Part shown: in pieces, positions 5,940 to 11,848 of the stretch | Position numbering within the stretch: the stretch's first letter is position 1 | Layout: the number at the start of each line of letters is the position of its first letter | Origin: Sporomusaceae bacterium UBA1887 | GTDB taxonomy: Bacteria > Bacillota > Negativicutes > Sporomusales > DSM-15969 | Direction of reading: 5' to 3' | Assembly (NCBI GenBank): GCA_002337925.1 | Contig: DDHB01000016.1 | Span: 11,450 to 23,297, forward strand | DNA: 11,848 nt | Notes under the pieces: generated by a model | What the model was told of the DNA's origin: nothing | Databases searched by the model: none | Seen by the model: only the letters and a program-made list of their open reading frames with translations | Made by a program: the position numbers and the translations under genes

Positions 5940-7697
5940 ATGTGCCGAAAACCATTTACCGTTATGTTTGGCGGACCTGCAGGCTATGGAGTAATGAGTG
6001 CAGGGACGATGATTGCCAAGGCGGGAAGTCGTAATGGATTGTGGACATTTGTTGCAAATGAATATCCTTCTTTAATCAAGGGCGGTCTCAATACCTGTGC
6101 AGTTAGTTTTGACAGTAAACCGGTAAAAGCTCATGAAGAACGATTCGACTTTTTAGGGGCCTTATCTCAACAGGCATTAGACCAGAACTATGACAACCTA
6201 GACCGGGGAGCAGCCGTATTATATGACAGTGATACAGTGAAACCGGATCAAACGAAAGTTCCAGCAGGAGTAAAGCTATATCCGGTAAAATTAATCGGTG
6301 CTCTTACTGGTGAAGCCGCTAAAGTGATGGCTAACAGCGCTATGGTAGAGGCCTTTTGTGCGCTGTCTGGATTTCCTCTGGAACTAATTGCCGAGACAAT
6401 GAAAAGCGAATTTAAAAAAGCAAGTGTTTTCGAGCAGAATATTACTTTGCTCCGGCAGGTATATGAGCAAACAAAGCAGCAATATGGTGAGCAGCTGCAA
6501 TTTCCGCTGCAGCTTCATCCCGATGATAATAAAAAAATGCTCTTAAATGGTAATGATGCCATTGCTATGGCAGCGCTTAAAGCAGGCGTAAAATTTGCCG
6601 CGGGGTATCCGATGACACCAGGGTCCAGTGTACTAACGTATTTAGCGGATCATGCCGCGGAATATGGCCTGGTATTTAAACAGGCGGAAGATGAAATCGC
6701 AGCAGTGAACATGCTGATTGGTGCAGGCTATGCCGGTGTACGCGCTATTGGCTCTACAAGTGGCGGCGGGTTTGCTCTCATGACAGAAGCGTTAGGATTT
6801 GCAGCTCTAGGTGAAGTGCCGTTAGTCATCGTTGAAGCGCAGCGAGGCGGTCCCAGTACCGGCTTGCCGACGCGGACTGCTCAGGCTGATCTCAACTTTG
6901 TTGCCTATGCCTCACAGGGAGAGTTTCCCCGTATTATTGTTGCTCCCGGTGATGTGGAAGAGTGTTTTGCTGAGACGTTTCGCCTGTTTAATCTTGTAGA
7001 AAAGTACCAAGTACCCGGTATTATTCTGACAGACAAGTATCTGGCTGATTCGGTTGTAACACAGCCCTATTTCGACGAGCAGGGACTGCTTATTGAACGG
7101 GGGAAACTGGTCGATGAAGCATGGTTGAGTGAGCATCAGCCTTATATGCGTTACTCACCTGCATCCGATGGGGTATCACCCAGGGCTATTCCCGGTCAAA
7201 AGGGCGGACGCCATATAGTTACTAGTTATACCCATGGCGAAGATGGCTTCTATAGTTCGGGCAATCATGAATATGCAGGAACGGAACCAGAAGTAACTGC
7301 AGCAGGGATTGATAAACTATTTAATAAAGTTCCGTCCATACTCAAAGAGATTCCGGCAATAAAGCTGCATGGCCCCCAGGAAGCGGAGCTTACGGTAATT
7401 GGCTGGGGATCGAGCAAAGGCGCTATACTGGAAGCGATTGATACAATAAACCAGGAAGGAAGAAGTGTAAACTTCCTCCAGATTCTATATCCTGCACCTT
7501 TTCCCGCTGAAGCAGTACAAACTGCTTTGCAGGCAAGCAAAAAACTGCTAATGGTTGAAGGCAATAAAACGTCACAGATGGCGGGAATGCTGCGCATGCA
7601 CACTGGGATTACTGTGGATGAGAGCTTGCTTAAATATGATTCCCGTACTTTTACTGCTTCTTTACTAATAGCGAAAATAAAGGAGGCGCTCGCTTGA
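5940..7697 (+). CDS. 2-oxoacid:acceptor oxidoreductase, fused gamma-alpha subunit
   Basis: This 585-residue subunit belongs to an enzyme that oxidatively decarboxylates a 2-oxo acid with CoA to an acyl-CoA plus CO2, reducing ferredoxin. The domain order is that of KorA-type fused subunits. The gamma domain is at about 1-185 (FGGPAGYGVMSAGTMIAKAG, NEYPSLIKGG). The alpha domain I follows at about 203-370 (GNDAIAMAALKAGVKFAAGY, GSTSGGGFALMTEALGFA, EAQRGGPSTGLPTRTAQAD). A linker carries RYSPASDGVSPRAIPG and a SSGNHEY segment, and the C-terminal alpha domain II is at about 480-585 (LTVIGWGSSKGAILEAI). The usual YPITP motif reads YPMTPGSS at 223-230. The start ATG has GGAGGAG at 5927-5933, 6 bases away. 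It is co-translated with the beta subunit, overlapping by one base. The substrate (2-oxoglutarate, pyruvate or a branched-chain 2-oxo acid) cannot be decided, so korA/porA is not assigned. Confidence 0.92.
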   Translation: MCRKPFTVMFGGPAGYGVMSAGTMIAKAGSRNGLWTFVANEYPSLIKGGLNTCAVSFDSKPVKAHEERFDFLGALSQQALDQNYDNLDRGAAVLYDSDTVKPDQTKVPAGVKLYPVKLIGALTGEAAKVMANSAMVEAFCALSGFPLELIAETMKSEFKKASVFEQNITLLRQVYEQTKQQYGEQLQFPLQLHPDDNKKMLLNGNDAIAMAALKAGVKFAAGYPMTPGSSVLTYLADHAAEYGLVFKQAEDEIAAVNMLIGAGYAGVRAIGSTSGGGFALMTEALGFAALGEVPLVIVEAQRGGPSTGLPTRTAQADLNFVAYASQGEFPRIIVAPGDVEECFAETFRLFNLVEKYQVPGIILTDKYLADSVVTQPYFDEQGLLIERGKLVDEAWLSEHQPYMRYSPASDGVSPRAIPGQKGGRHIVTSYTHGEDGFYSSGNHEYAGTEPEVTAAGIDKLFNKVPSILKEIPAIKLHGPQEAELTVIGWGSSKGAILEAIDTINQEGRSVNFLQILYPAPFPAEAVQTALQASKKLLMVEGNKTSQMAGMLRMHTGITVDESLLKYDSRTFTASLLIAKIKEALA

Positions 7698-8551
7698 TGG
7701 AAGACTTAAAAATGCAGTATGTTCCTACCTGGTGCATTGGGTGTGGTAATTATGGGATATTAAATGCTTTAAAAAAGGCAATATCCTCATTAGATATTAG
7801 TCCAGAAGAGCTTGCGTTGGTAACGGGAATTGGCTGTTCAAGCAAAATCGGTCAATATGTCAATACGTATCGTATTGAAACCCTTCATGGTAGAAGTCTG
7901 CCGGTTGCCACAGGTGTTAAACTGGCTAATCATCGGCTTACTGTGATTGCTGAAGGCGGTGACGGTGATGGAATGGGCTTAGGGATTGGCCATTTCATTC
8001 ATACGGCCCGGCGCAATCTGGATATCACATATATTATTCATAACAACCAGATATACGGGCTAACGAAAGGCCAGGCATCACCAACTAGTGATTTAGGGGC
8101 AATCACAAAATTTACTCCTGCGCCGCTAGGCAGTGTGGAGCAGCCCATTAATATTGTACAAATGGCCCTGCAGGCAGGCGCCACTTGGGTAGGCCGCTCC
8201 ACTGCCGCAGATCCTCAGCTTGCCGATTATATGGTGCAGGCCGTAAATCATAAAGGCTTTGCCGTACTGGATATCCTTCAGCCCTGTGTTTCGTTTAATC
8301 ATGTCAATACGTATAAATGGTACCAGGAGCGTGTTTACAGACTGGAAACACTGCCTGATTATGATGCTGCCGATTATGCTAAGGCTGCTTCAGTTGCCGG
8401 TCAGTGGGGCGAGAAAATACCTATCGGTGTAATTTACCGCACTGAGCGCATGACCTTTGAAGAATCTTTGCCACAATTAGCGGGGCGGCCACTGGTTGAG
8501 CAGCCTATTGATACGATTTCTATTTCGACGTTAATGGATGAATTGGCATAA
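7697..8551 (+). CDS. 2-oxoacid:acceptor oxidoreductase, beta subunit (thiamine diphosphate binding)
   Basis: This 284-residue partner of the preceding subunit carries the thiamine diphosphate and one iron-sulfur site. TPP-binding residues are in EGGDGDGMGLGIGHF (about 86-100) and HNNQIYGLTKGQ (115-126). Four cysteines suited to a single [4Fe-4S] cluster are Cys13 and Cys16 (WCIGCGNYG), Cys47 (GIGCSSKIGQY) and Cys197 (LQPCVSFNH). No separate ferredoxin-like delta subunit follows, so the enzyme looks like the two-gene KorAB or archaeal type and would pass electrons straight to free ferredoxin. The ATG at 7697 shares its A with the alpha stop codon (TGATG); an in-frame TTG at 7694 is also possible, as AGGAGG at 7681-7686 sits 7 bases from the TTG and 10 from the ATG. 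The operon ends at a bidirectional terminator just downstream. Confidence 0.92.
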   Translation: MEDLKMQYVPTWCIGCGNYGILNALKKAISSLDISPEELALVTGIGCSSKIGQYVNTYRIETLHGRSLPVATGVKLANHRLTVIAEGGDGDGMGLGIGHFIHTARRNLDITYIIHNNQIYGLTKGQASPTSDLGAITKFTPAPLGSVEQPINIVQMALQAGATWVGRSTAADPQLADYMVQAVNHKGFAVLDILQPCVSFNHVNTYKWYQERVYRLETLPDYDAADYAKAASVAGQWGEKIPIGVIYRTERMTFEESLPQLAGRPLVEQPIDTISISTLMDELA

Positions 8552-8561
8552 TATGAACATA

Positions 8562-8594
8562 AAAGGCTGTAATGAACGATTCACTACAGCCTTT
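8562..8594. terminator. Bidirectional terminator between the oxidoreductase operon and the sensor kinase
   Basis: Arms of 14 bases (8562-8575 and 8581-8594) pair with one A-C mismatch around a five-base loop, with A's on the left and CTTTCTTT on the right, so T-runs follow on both strands. It lies between the convergent stop codons at 8551 and 8597 and should serve both genes. Confidence 0.88.
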
Positions 8595-8596
8595 CT

Positions 8597-10636
8597 TTAT
8601 TCATTCTGTAACATAAAGTGAAATTGAAACTCTGTTCCGCTTGCGTCTGACATTACCCTGATTTTGGCTTTGTGTCTGTCGGCGATGCTATAGCATATCG
8701 GTAGTCCGAGACCGGTTCCGCTAGACTTGGTAGTTATAAACGGAGTCCCTAGTTTTATCAGCATTTCTTCAGAAATTCCACAGCCATTGTCGGCGATTGC
8801 TAAGACAACGCAATCATTTTCCTGATATGTTTTAATAGTTAATATTCCGCCTGGCTCCATGGCTTCTAATCCGTTTTTGGCAATATTAAGAAATAGCTGC
8901 CGTATCTCCTTGGGATCAGCAAAGATCGCTGCTGTTGACTGAAGAGAAGGGAAAACGACTTTGCTTTCGAGCATGGCAGTTGCTTCAATCAGCGGAAGCA
9001 GTTCTGTGACAAGTTCGCTTAGCGAGCAACTCTCCTGCTGCACGAAGCGGTTTTTGGCGAGTGACAGAAATTCTGTAATAATGCCGCTGGCCCGGTCAAG
9101 CTCGGAGATCATGAGAGAGAATTGTTCATTATAAGGGGCCAGCAGCGGCTTTCTGATTAAATGCTGCAAATAACCCTTAACTGTAGTAAGTGGGTTCCTG
9201 ATTTCATGGCTAATACCGGCGGCCATTTTGCCAACCATGTTCAACCGGTCCAGTTTGGTAATTTCATCAAGATACATTTTCTTCTCAGTCATATCTAGAG
9301 CCATTAACAAAATGCATTTTGTTTTATTAAGCGTAATCAGGCTGCCCGAAAGACTGAGCGTATAGTTCTGATTAGCAGCATTTCTTAACTCCACTTCGCA
9401 ATTTGTGAGCATATCACTATTGGCAAATGCGATCAGCAGCCTTGCTACTGGAGGAGAAGTAACTATTCCGGAATTACCAACAGTTAAATGGGGCAATTGT
9501 TCCCGGCTAAAGCCTAAAATAGTCAGGAAACGATCGTTTATATCAATGAACGAGCCCGTTTTTAAATTAATTATCGCCATCATGCAGAGGTTGCTGTGAA
9601 AAACTTTAGCAAACTTTTGTTCCGATTCGGCACATTGATGTTCTTTCTCATAGACCCGTGCTGTTGTGAGCAGTGTGCTCGTGTGTGTGCAGAATAACTC
9701 GAAGAAGCTCCGGTAATTCTCATCGTAAATCCGGCGGGAGCTGATTCCGGCGATTAAAATGGCAGAAAGCCGGTTGCGTCCCTGATGCCTAATGGGCAGG
9801 ACGATACAGGCTGCTGGTGGCTGCTGCCAAGGTCCGGGCGGAATGGTTGTAAATAATTCTTCCATATTTGCGGCAACTTTGGCTTCTTCCGTGTGAAAGA
9901 CGGAGGCAGCCAATATAGCCAAAGAGCCTTCAGGCGAAAGCAGATTGATTGCTGCTGGGCAACTGGCAGGATTGCTAAAGCCGGCGGTACCGGCCAAGCC
10001 CATGCTGGTGGAGGTATCATTCACCAGATATAATGCGGCGAAGGGAATATCGAGAGGATTCTCTGTTATTACTTGAAGGACTTGTGCTGCAGCAGCTTGG
10101 ACAGTCTTGCTTTCTTGATTCATAGCTCTTAATATTTTTAACCGGCGGGCGCTAATCACTCGTTCGGTTGTTTCCGTGCACGCATTAAAAATTCCATAAA
10201 CTTCTTTTTGAGAGTTGAATAGCGGACTATAGGAAAAAGTAAAGTATGTTTCCTCTATATAGTGATTCCGGTCCATTTCCAGCAGGAGGTCTTCTGACCA
10301 CGTGGCCTGTTTCGTTTGAAAAACACTTTCGAACATAGGCCTTAAGATATGCCATATTTCTGACCAGCAGTCTTTTCCCGATTTTCCGAGATAATAAGGA
10401 TGCTTGGACAATCCCAGCATAGGGCGGTACGCATCATTGTAAAACATGGTGTACTTTTCACCCCACCAGATAACCATAGGAAACTTAGAGCCGAGGCAAA
10501 TTGTCAGAGCCGTGCGCAAATCGTCCGGCCAGTCAGTAACCGTTCCCATTTCAGTTGATGCCCAGTCAATTTTATCCATCAAGGCAGCCATTTCACTACC
10601 GCATATAGTATCAGTCCATAATAAATGATCTTTCAA
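8597..10636 (-). CDS. Sensor histidine kinase, cytoplasmic, with PAS, GAF-like and PAS sensor domains
   Basis: This 679-residue kinase lacks any transmembrane segment and so should sense a cytoplasmic signal. An N-terminal conserved lead (DWASTEMGTVTDWPDDLRTA) runs into a PAS domain (about 50-160; FPMVIWWGEKYTMFYNDAYR). A GAF-like region (about 165-330), a second PAS domain (about 335-455) and a HisKA domain follow. The phosphoacceptor is His477 in AAGISHEIRNPLTTVKGYLQ. The ATPase domain has the N box with Asn588 (AKNGLEAM), G1 DNGCGI (616-621), F box PFITTK and G2 GTGLGL (640-645), so it looks catalytically intact. The start is TTG at 10636 with an AGGGGG site at 10645-10650; the nearby ATG at 10655 is out of frame, and the next in-frame ATG (residue 16) would cut the conserved lead. 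No response regulator adjoins. The H box resembles Bacillus sporulation kinases, so a Spo0A or Spo0F partner is possible. Confidence 0.93.
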   Translation of the reverse strand: MKDHLLWTDTICGSEMAALMDKIDWASTEMGTVTDWPDDLRTALTICLGSKFPMVIWWGEKYTMFYNDAYRPMLGLSKHPYYLGKSGKDCWSEIWHILRPMFESVFQTKQATWSEDLLLEMDRNHYIEETYFTFSYSPLFNSQKEVYGIFNACTETTERVISARRLKILRAMNQESKTVQAAAAQVLQVITENPLDIPFAALYLVNDTSTSMGLAGTAGFSNPASCPAAINLLSPEGSLAILAASVFHTEEAKVAANMEELFTTIPPGPWQQPPAACIVLPIRHQGRNRLSAILIAGISSRRIYDENYRSFFELFCTHTSTLLTTARVYEKEHQCAESEQKFAKVFHSNLCMMAIINLKTGSFIDINDRFLTILGFSREQLPHLTVGNSGIVTSPPVARLLIAFANSDMLTNCEVELRNAANQNYTLSLSGSLITLNKTKCILLMALDMTEKKMYLDEITKLDRLNMVGKMAAGISHEIRNPLTTVKGYLQHLIRKPLLAPYNEQFSLMISELDRASGIITEFLSLAKNRFVQQESCSLSELVTELLPLIEATAMLESKVVFPSLQSTAAIFADPKEIRQLFLNIAKNGLEAMEPGGILTIKTYQENDCVVLAIADNGCGISEEMLIKLGTPFITTKSSGTGLGLPICYSIADRHKAKIRVMSDASGTEFQFHFMLQNE

Positions 10637-10766
10637 CGTATTTGCCCCCTGCCATATCAGAATTTCTTATCTTTATCTACATTTATCACAAAATAGCAAA
10701 AATCCTTGTTTATCGAATTTTCAGTACATATTTCTACATACAAAATAGGGAAGGTGGAGCCATAGC
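10637..10766. promoter_or_regulatory. Divergent promoter region between sensor kinase and short-chain dehydrogenase
   Basis: This AT-rich 130-bp gap must hold back-to-back promoters, but no consensus -35/-10 pair stands out. For the dehydrogenase, TTGTTT at 10706-10711 and TACATA at 10725-10730 or 10735-10740 are present at poor spacings (13 or 23). TTTATCGAA at 10709-10717 matches the Spo0A box TTTGTCGAA at 8 of 9 positions, though the mismatch is at a well-conserved base. Ribosome binding sites are GGTGGAG at 10754-10760 for the dehydrogenase and AGGGGG on the minus strand for the kinase. Confidence 0.4.
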
Positions 10767-11510
10767 ATGAATTATCAGGATAAAGTTGTTTTGGTGACAG
10801 GTGGCGCAAATGGAATTGGCAGGGCAATTGGCTGGGCATACTTAAAACTAGGGGCTGCGGTAGTTGTTGCTGATATTGATGAGACCAAAGGTAAGGAACT
10901 GCAGGAGCAGTATCTTGCTATGGGTTACAATGCATTTTTTTATGAAATTGACTTGTGCAATGTACGGGAAATTGATAAGTTGTTTAGAACCATATTAGAT
11001 AAATATCAGCGTATTGATATCTTGATTAATAATGCCGGAAAAGGCAACTTCAAATCGCTCTATGAGCTGTCAATTGATGAATGGGATGAAATCATTAACC
11101 TTAATTTGCGGGCTGCCTTTGCCGCAGCACAGCAATTTGTCCTTCATACGCAAGGAACCAGCTACGGCAGAATCATTAATATCGCTTCTACCCGTTACCT
11201 GATGTCTGAAGCAAATTCGGAAGCCTATGCAGCTTCAAAGGGTGGCCTTATTTCCTTGACTCATTCTCTGGCTATATCGCTCAGTGCTGAAAATGTTACC
11301 GTTAATGCGATCAGCCCGGGCTGGATAGAAAATAATGACTATGAGCAGCTGACTGAAAACGACCATCAGCAGCACCCTTCCAAAAGAGTAGGCAAACCGG
11401 AGGATATTGCCGAAATGTGCCTGTTTCTGACTGATGAAAAAAATGATTTTATTAACGGGCAAAACATAGTAATTGACGGCGGTATGACGAAAAAAATGAT
11501 TTATGTATAA
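10767..11510 (+). CDS. Short-chain dehydrogenase/reductase (classical SDR)
   Basis: This 247-residue Rossmann-fold oxidoreductase has the length of classical SDRs. The cofactor motif TGGANGIG is at 11-18, NNAG at 88-91, the structural Asn113 in NLNLRAAF, and the catalytic Ser141 (NIASTRY), Tyr154 and Lys158 (YAASKGG). Asp36 at the end of the second strand (VVVADIDE) favours NAD(H) over NADP(H). AISPGWIE (about 181-188) and the C-terminal GQNIVIDGG are also typical. Homology is shared by 3-oxoacyl-ACP reductase-like, glucose-dehydrogenase-like and many sugar or alcohol dehydrogenases, so the substrate is unknown. The start ATG is preceded by GGTGGAG, 7 bases away. The gene diverges from the sensor kinase and is followed, 58 bases later, by a nitroreductase with its own promoter. 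No fatty-acid synthesis genes are nearby, which argues against a housekeeping fabG. Confidence 0.92.
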   Translation: MNYQDKVVLVTGGANGIGRAIGWAYLKLGAAVVVADIDETKGKELQEQYLAMGYNAFFYEIDLCNVREIDKLFRTILDKYQRIDILINNAGKGNFKSLYELSIDEWDEIINLNLRAAFAAAQQFVLHTQGTSYGRIINIASTRYLMSEANSEAYAASKGGLISLTHSLAISLSAENVTVNAISPGWIENNDYEQLTENDHQQHPSKRVGKPEDIAEMCLFLTDEKNDFINGQNIVIDGGMTKKMIYV

Positions 11511-11521
11511 GACGGGTCTTT

Positions 11522-11530
11522 TGCTATAAT
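11522..11530 (+). promoter_or_regulatory. Extended -10 promoter for the nitroreductase
   Basis: TGCTATAAT combines a perfect TATAAT (11525-11530) with the TGn extension that relieves the need for a good -35, and no good -35 is seen 16-18 bases upstream. It lies 38 bases before the nitroreductase start and just past the dehydrogenase stop codon, giving a leader of roughly 30 bases. It implies that the nitroreductase has its own transcript, alone or added to read-through from the dehydrogenase. Confidence 0.6.
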
Positions 11531-11568
11531 GAAGAAGATGACTCATCAATAGAATGGAGGCTGGAAAC

Positions 11569-11848
11569 ATGGAGTGTATCGAAGCAATATTAGGAAGAAG
11601 AAGCTGTCGGAGTTTTAAGACTCAACCAGTTGAAAAAGAAAAAATCAATCAAATGCTGGAAGCGGCATTTTATGCCCCTTCTCCGGCCAATAAACAACCA
11701 TGGGAGTTCATCGTTGTAAATAATCCGCAATATAATGCACGCTTAAAAGAAACTTCAGAGATGACAAAAGAAAAGCTGGCGGCAAGAGGCGGGTGGCAGT
11801 GGATACCGACGTTCAATATTGAGTTTTTATTGCAAGTTCCTACATTGA
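11569..11848 (+). CDS. Nitroreductase family protein, 5' part only (cut by window end)
   Basis: The reading frame stays open from ATG 11569 to the last base, giving 93 residues of a longer protein; family members usually have 170-220. The N-terminus is typical of FMN-dependent nitroreductases: ILGRRSCRSFKTQPVEKEKI (about 7-26), where the RRSxRxF stretch contacts the FMN phosphate, and EAAFYAPSPANKQPWEFIVV (31-50), the second flavin-contacting segment. Such enzymes reduce nitroaromatics, quinones or flavins with NAD(P)H, and the physiological substrate is seldom known. TGGAGG at 11555-11560 sits 8 bases upstream. An in-frame ATG at 11554 overlaps that site and is rejected as the start. The stop codon lies beyond the window, so intactness cannot be judged. 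Confidence 0.85.
   Translation, partial: MECIEAILGRRSCRSFKTQPVEKEKINQMLEAAFYAPSPANKQPWEFIVVNNPQYNARLKETSEMTKEKLAARGGWQWIPTFNIEFLLQVPTL

Noticed and set aside
7265..7603. Minus-strand 112-residue open frame inside the oxidoreductase alpha gene
   Set aside because: It is a shadow of a well-conserved coding region, with no family match and no ribosome binding site of note.
11505..11516. Tiny AAGAC/GTCTT inverted repeat after the dehydrogenase as a terminator
   Set aside because: The two-base loop is too small and the stem too short for a stable terminator.
11235..11570. Minus-strand 111-residue open frame over the dehydrogenase end and nitroreductase promoter
   Set aside because: It is antisense to clear SDR motifs and the extended -10 promoter; the translation shows no domain.

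Overview
The window reads as ordinary chromosomal DNA from a low-to-mid GC, anaerobic, Gram-positive-lineage bacterium. The purine-rich AGGAGG ribosome binding sites, intrinsic terminators, a two-subunit 2-oxoacid:acceptor oxidoreductase and a sensor kinase with a sporulation-kinase-like H box together suggest a Firmicute. My best guess is the Negativicutes (Sporomusa/Pelosinus-like), inferred from overall flavour only; no rRNA or marker gene is present to confirm it.

Layout, left to right. A hairpin (34-59) lies beyond the 3' end of a minus-strand LysR-type regulator (66-956). The regulator diverges from a plus-strand PLP-dependent aminotransferase (1149-2348), and the 192-bp gap between them carries TGGAAT-type inverted repeats that look like an operator. 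The aminotransferase ends in a terminator that overlaps its own stop codon. Next comes a membrane methyl-accepting chemotaxis protein (2467-4437), then a short gap with a REP-like palindromic element (4453-4512). An aldo/keto reductase (4586-5749) follows with its own terminator. After it comes a two-gene operon for a 2-oxoacid:acceptor oxidoreductase: a fused gamma-alpha subunit (5940-7697) overlapping a beta subunit (7697-8551). A bidirectional terminator separates this operon from a convergent, TTG-initiated sensor histidine kinase (8597-10636, minus). Divergent from the kinase is a short-chain dehydrogenase (10767-11510). Last is the 5' part of a nitroreductase (from 11569), cut by the window edge and preceded by an extended -10 promoter.

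How the genes may work together. The aminotransferase would turn an amino acid into a 2-oxo acid, and the oxidoreductase would decarboxylate a 2-oxo acid to an acyl-CoA while reducing ferredoxin. The two are therefore compatible with amino-acid fermentation. They are not in one operon, however, and substrates cannot be read from sequence. The reductases (AKR, SDR, nitroreductase) have separate transcription signals and no evident joint pathway. The chemoreceptor and the kinase are orphans here, with no che genes or response regulator beside them.

I found no phage, insertion sequence, CRISPR array, RNA gene, toxin-antitoxin pair or defence cassette, and no clearly undescribed system. The points most worth a second look are the candidate operators, the REP-like element, the variant YPMTPGSS motif in the oxidoreductase and the orphan kinase. 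No gene-free stretch exceeds 300 bases.
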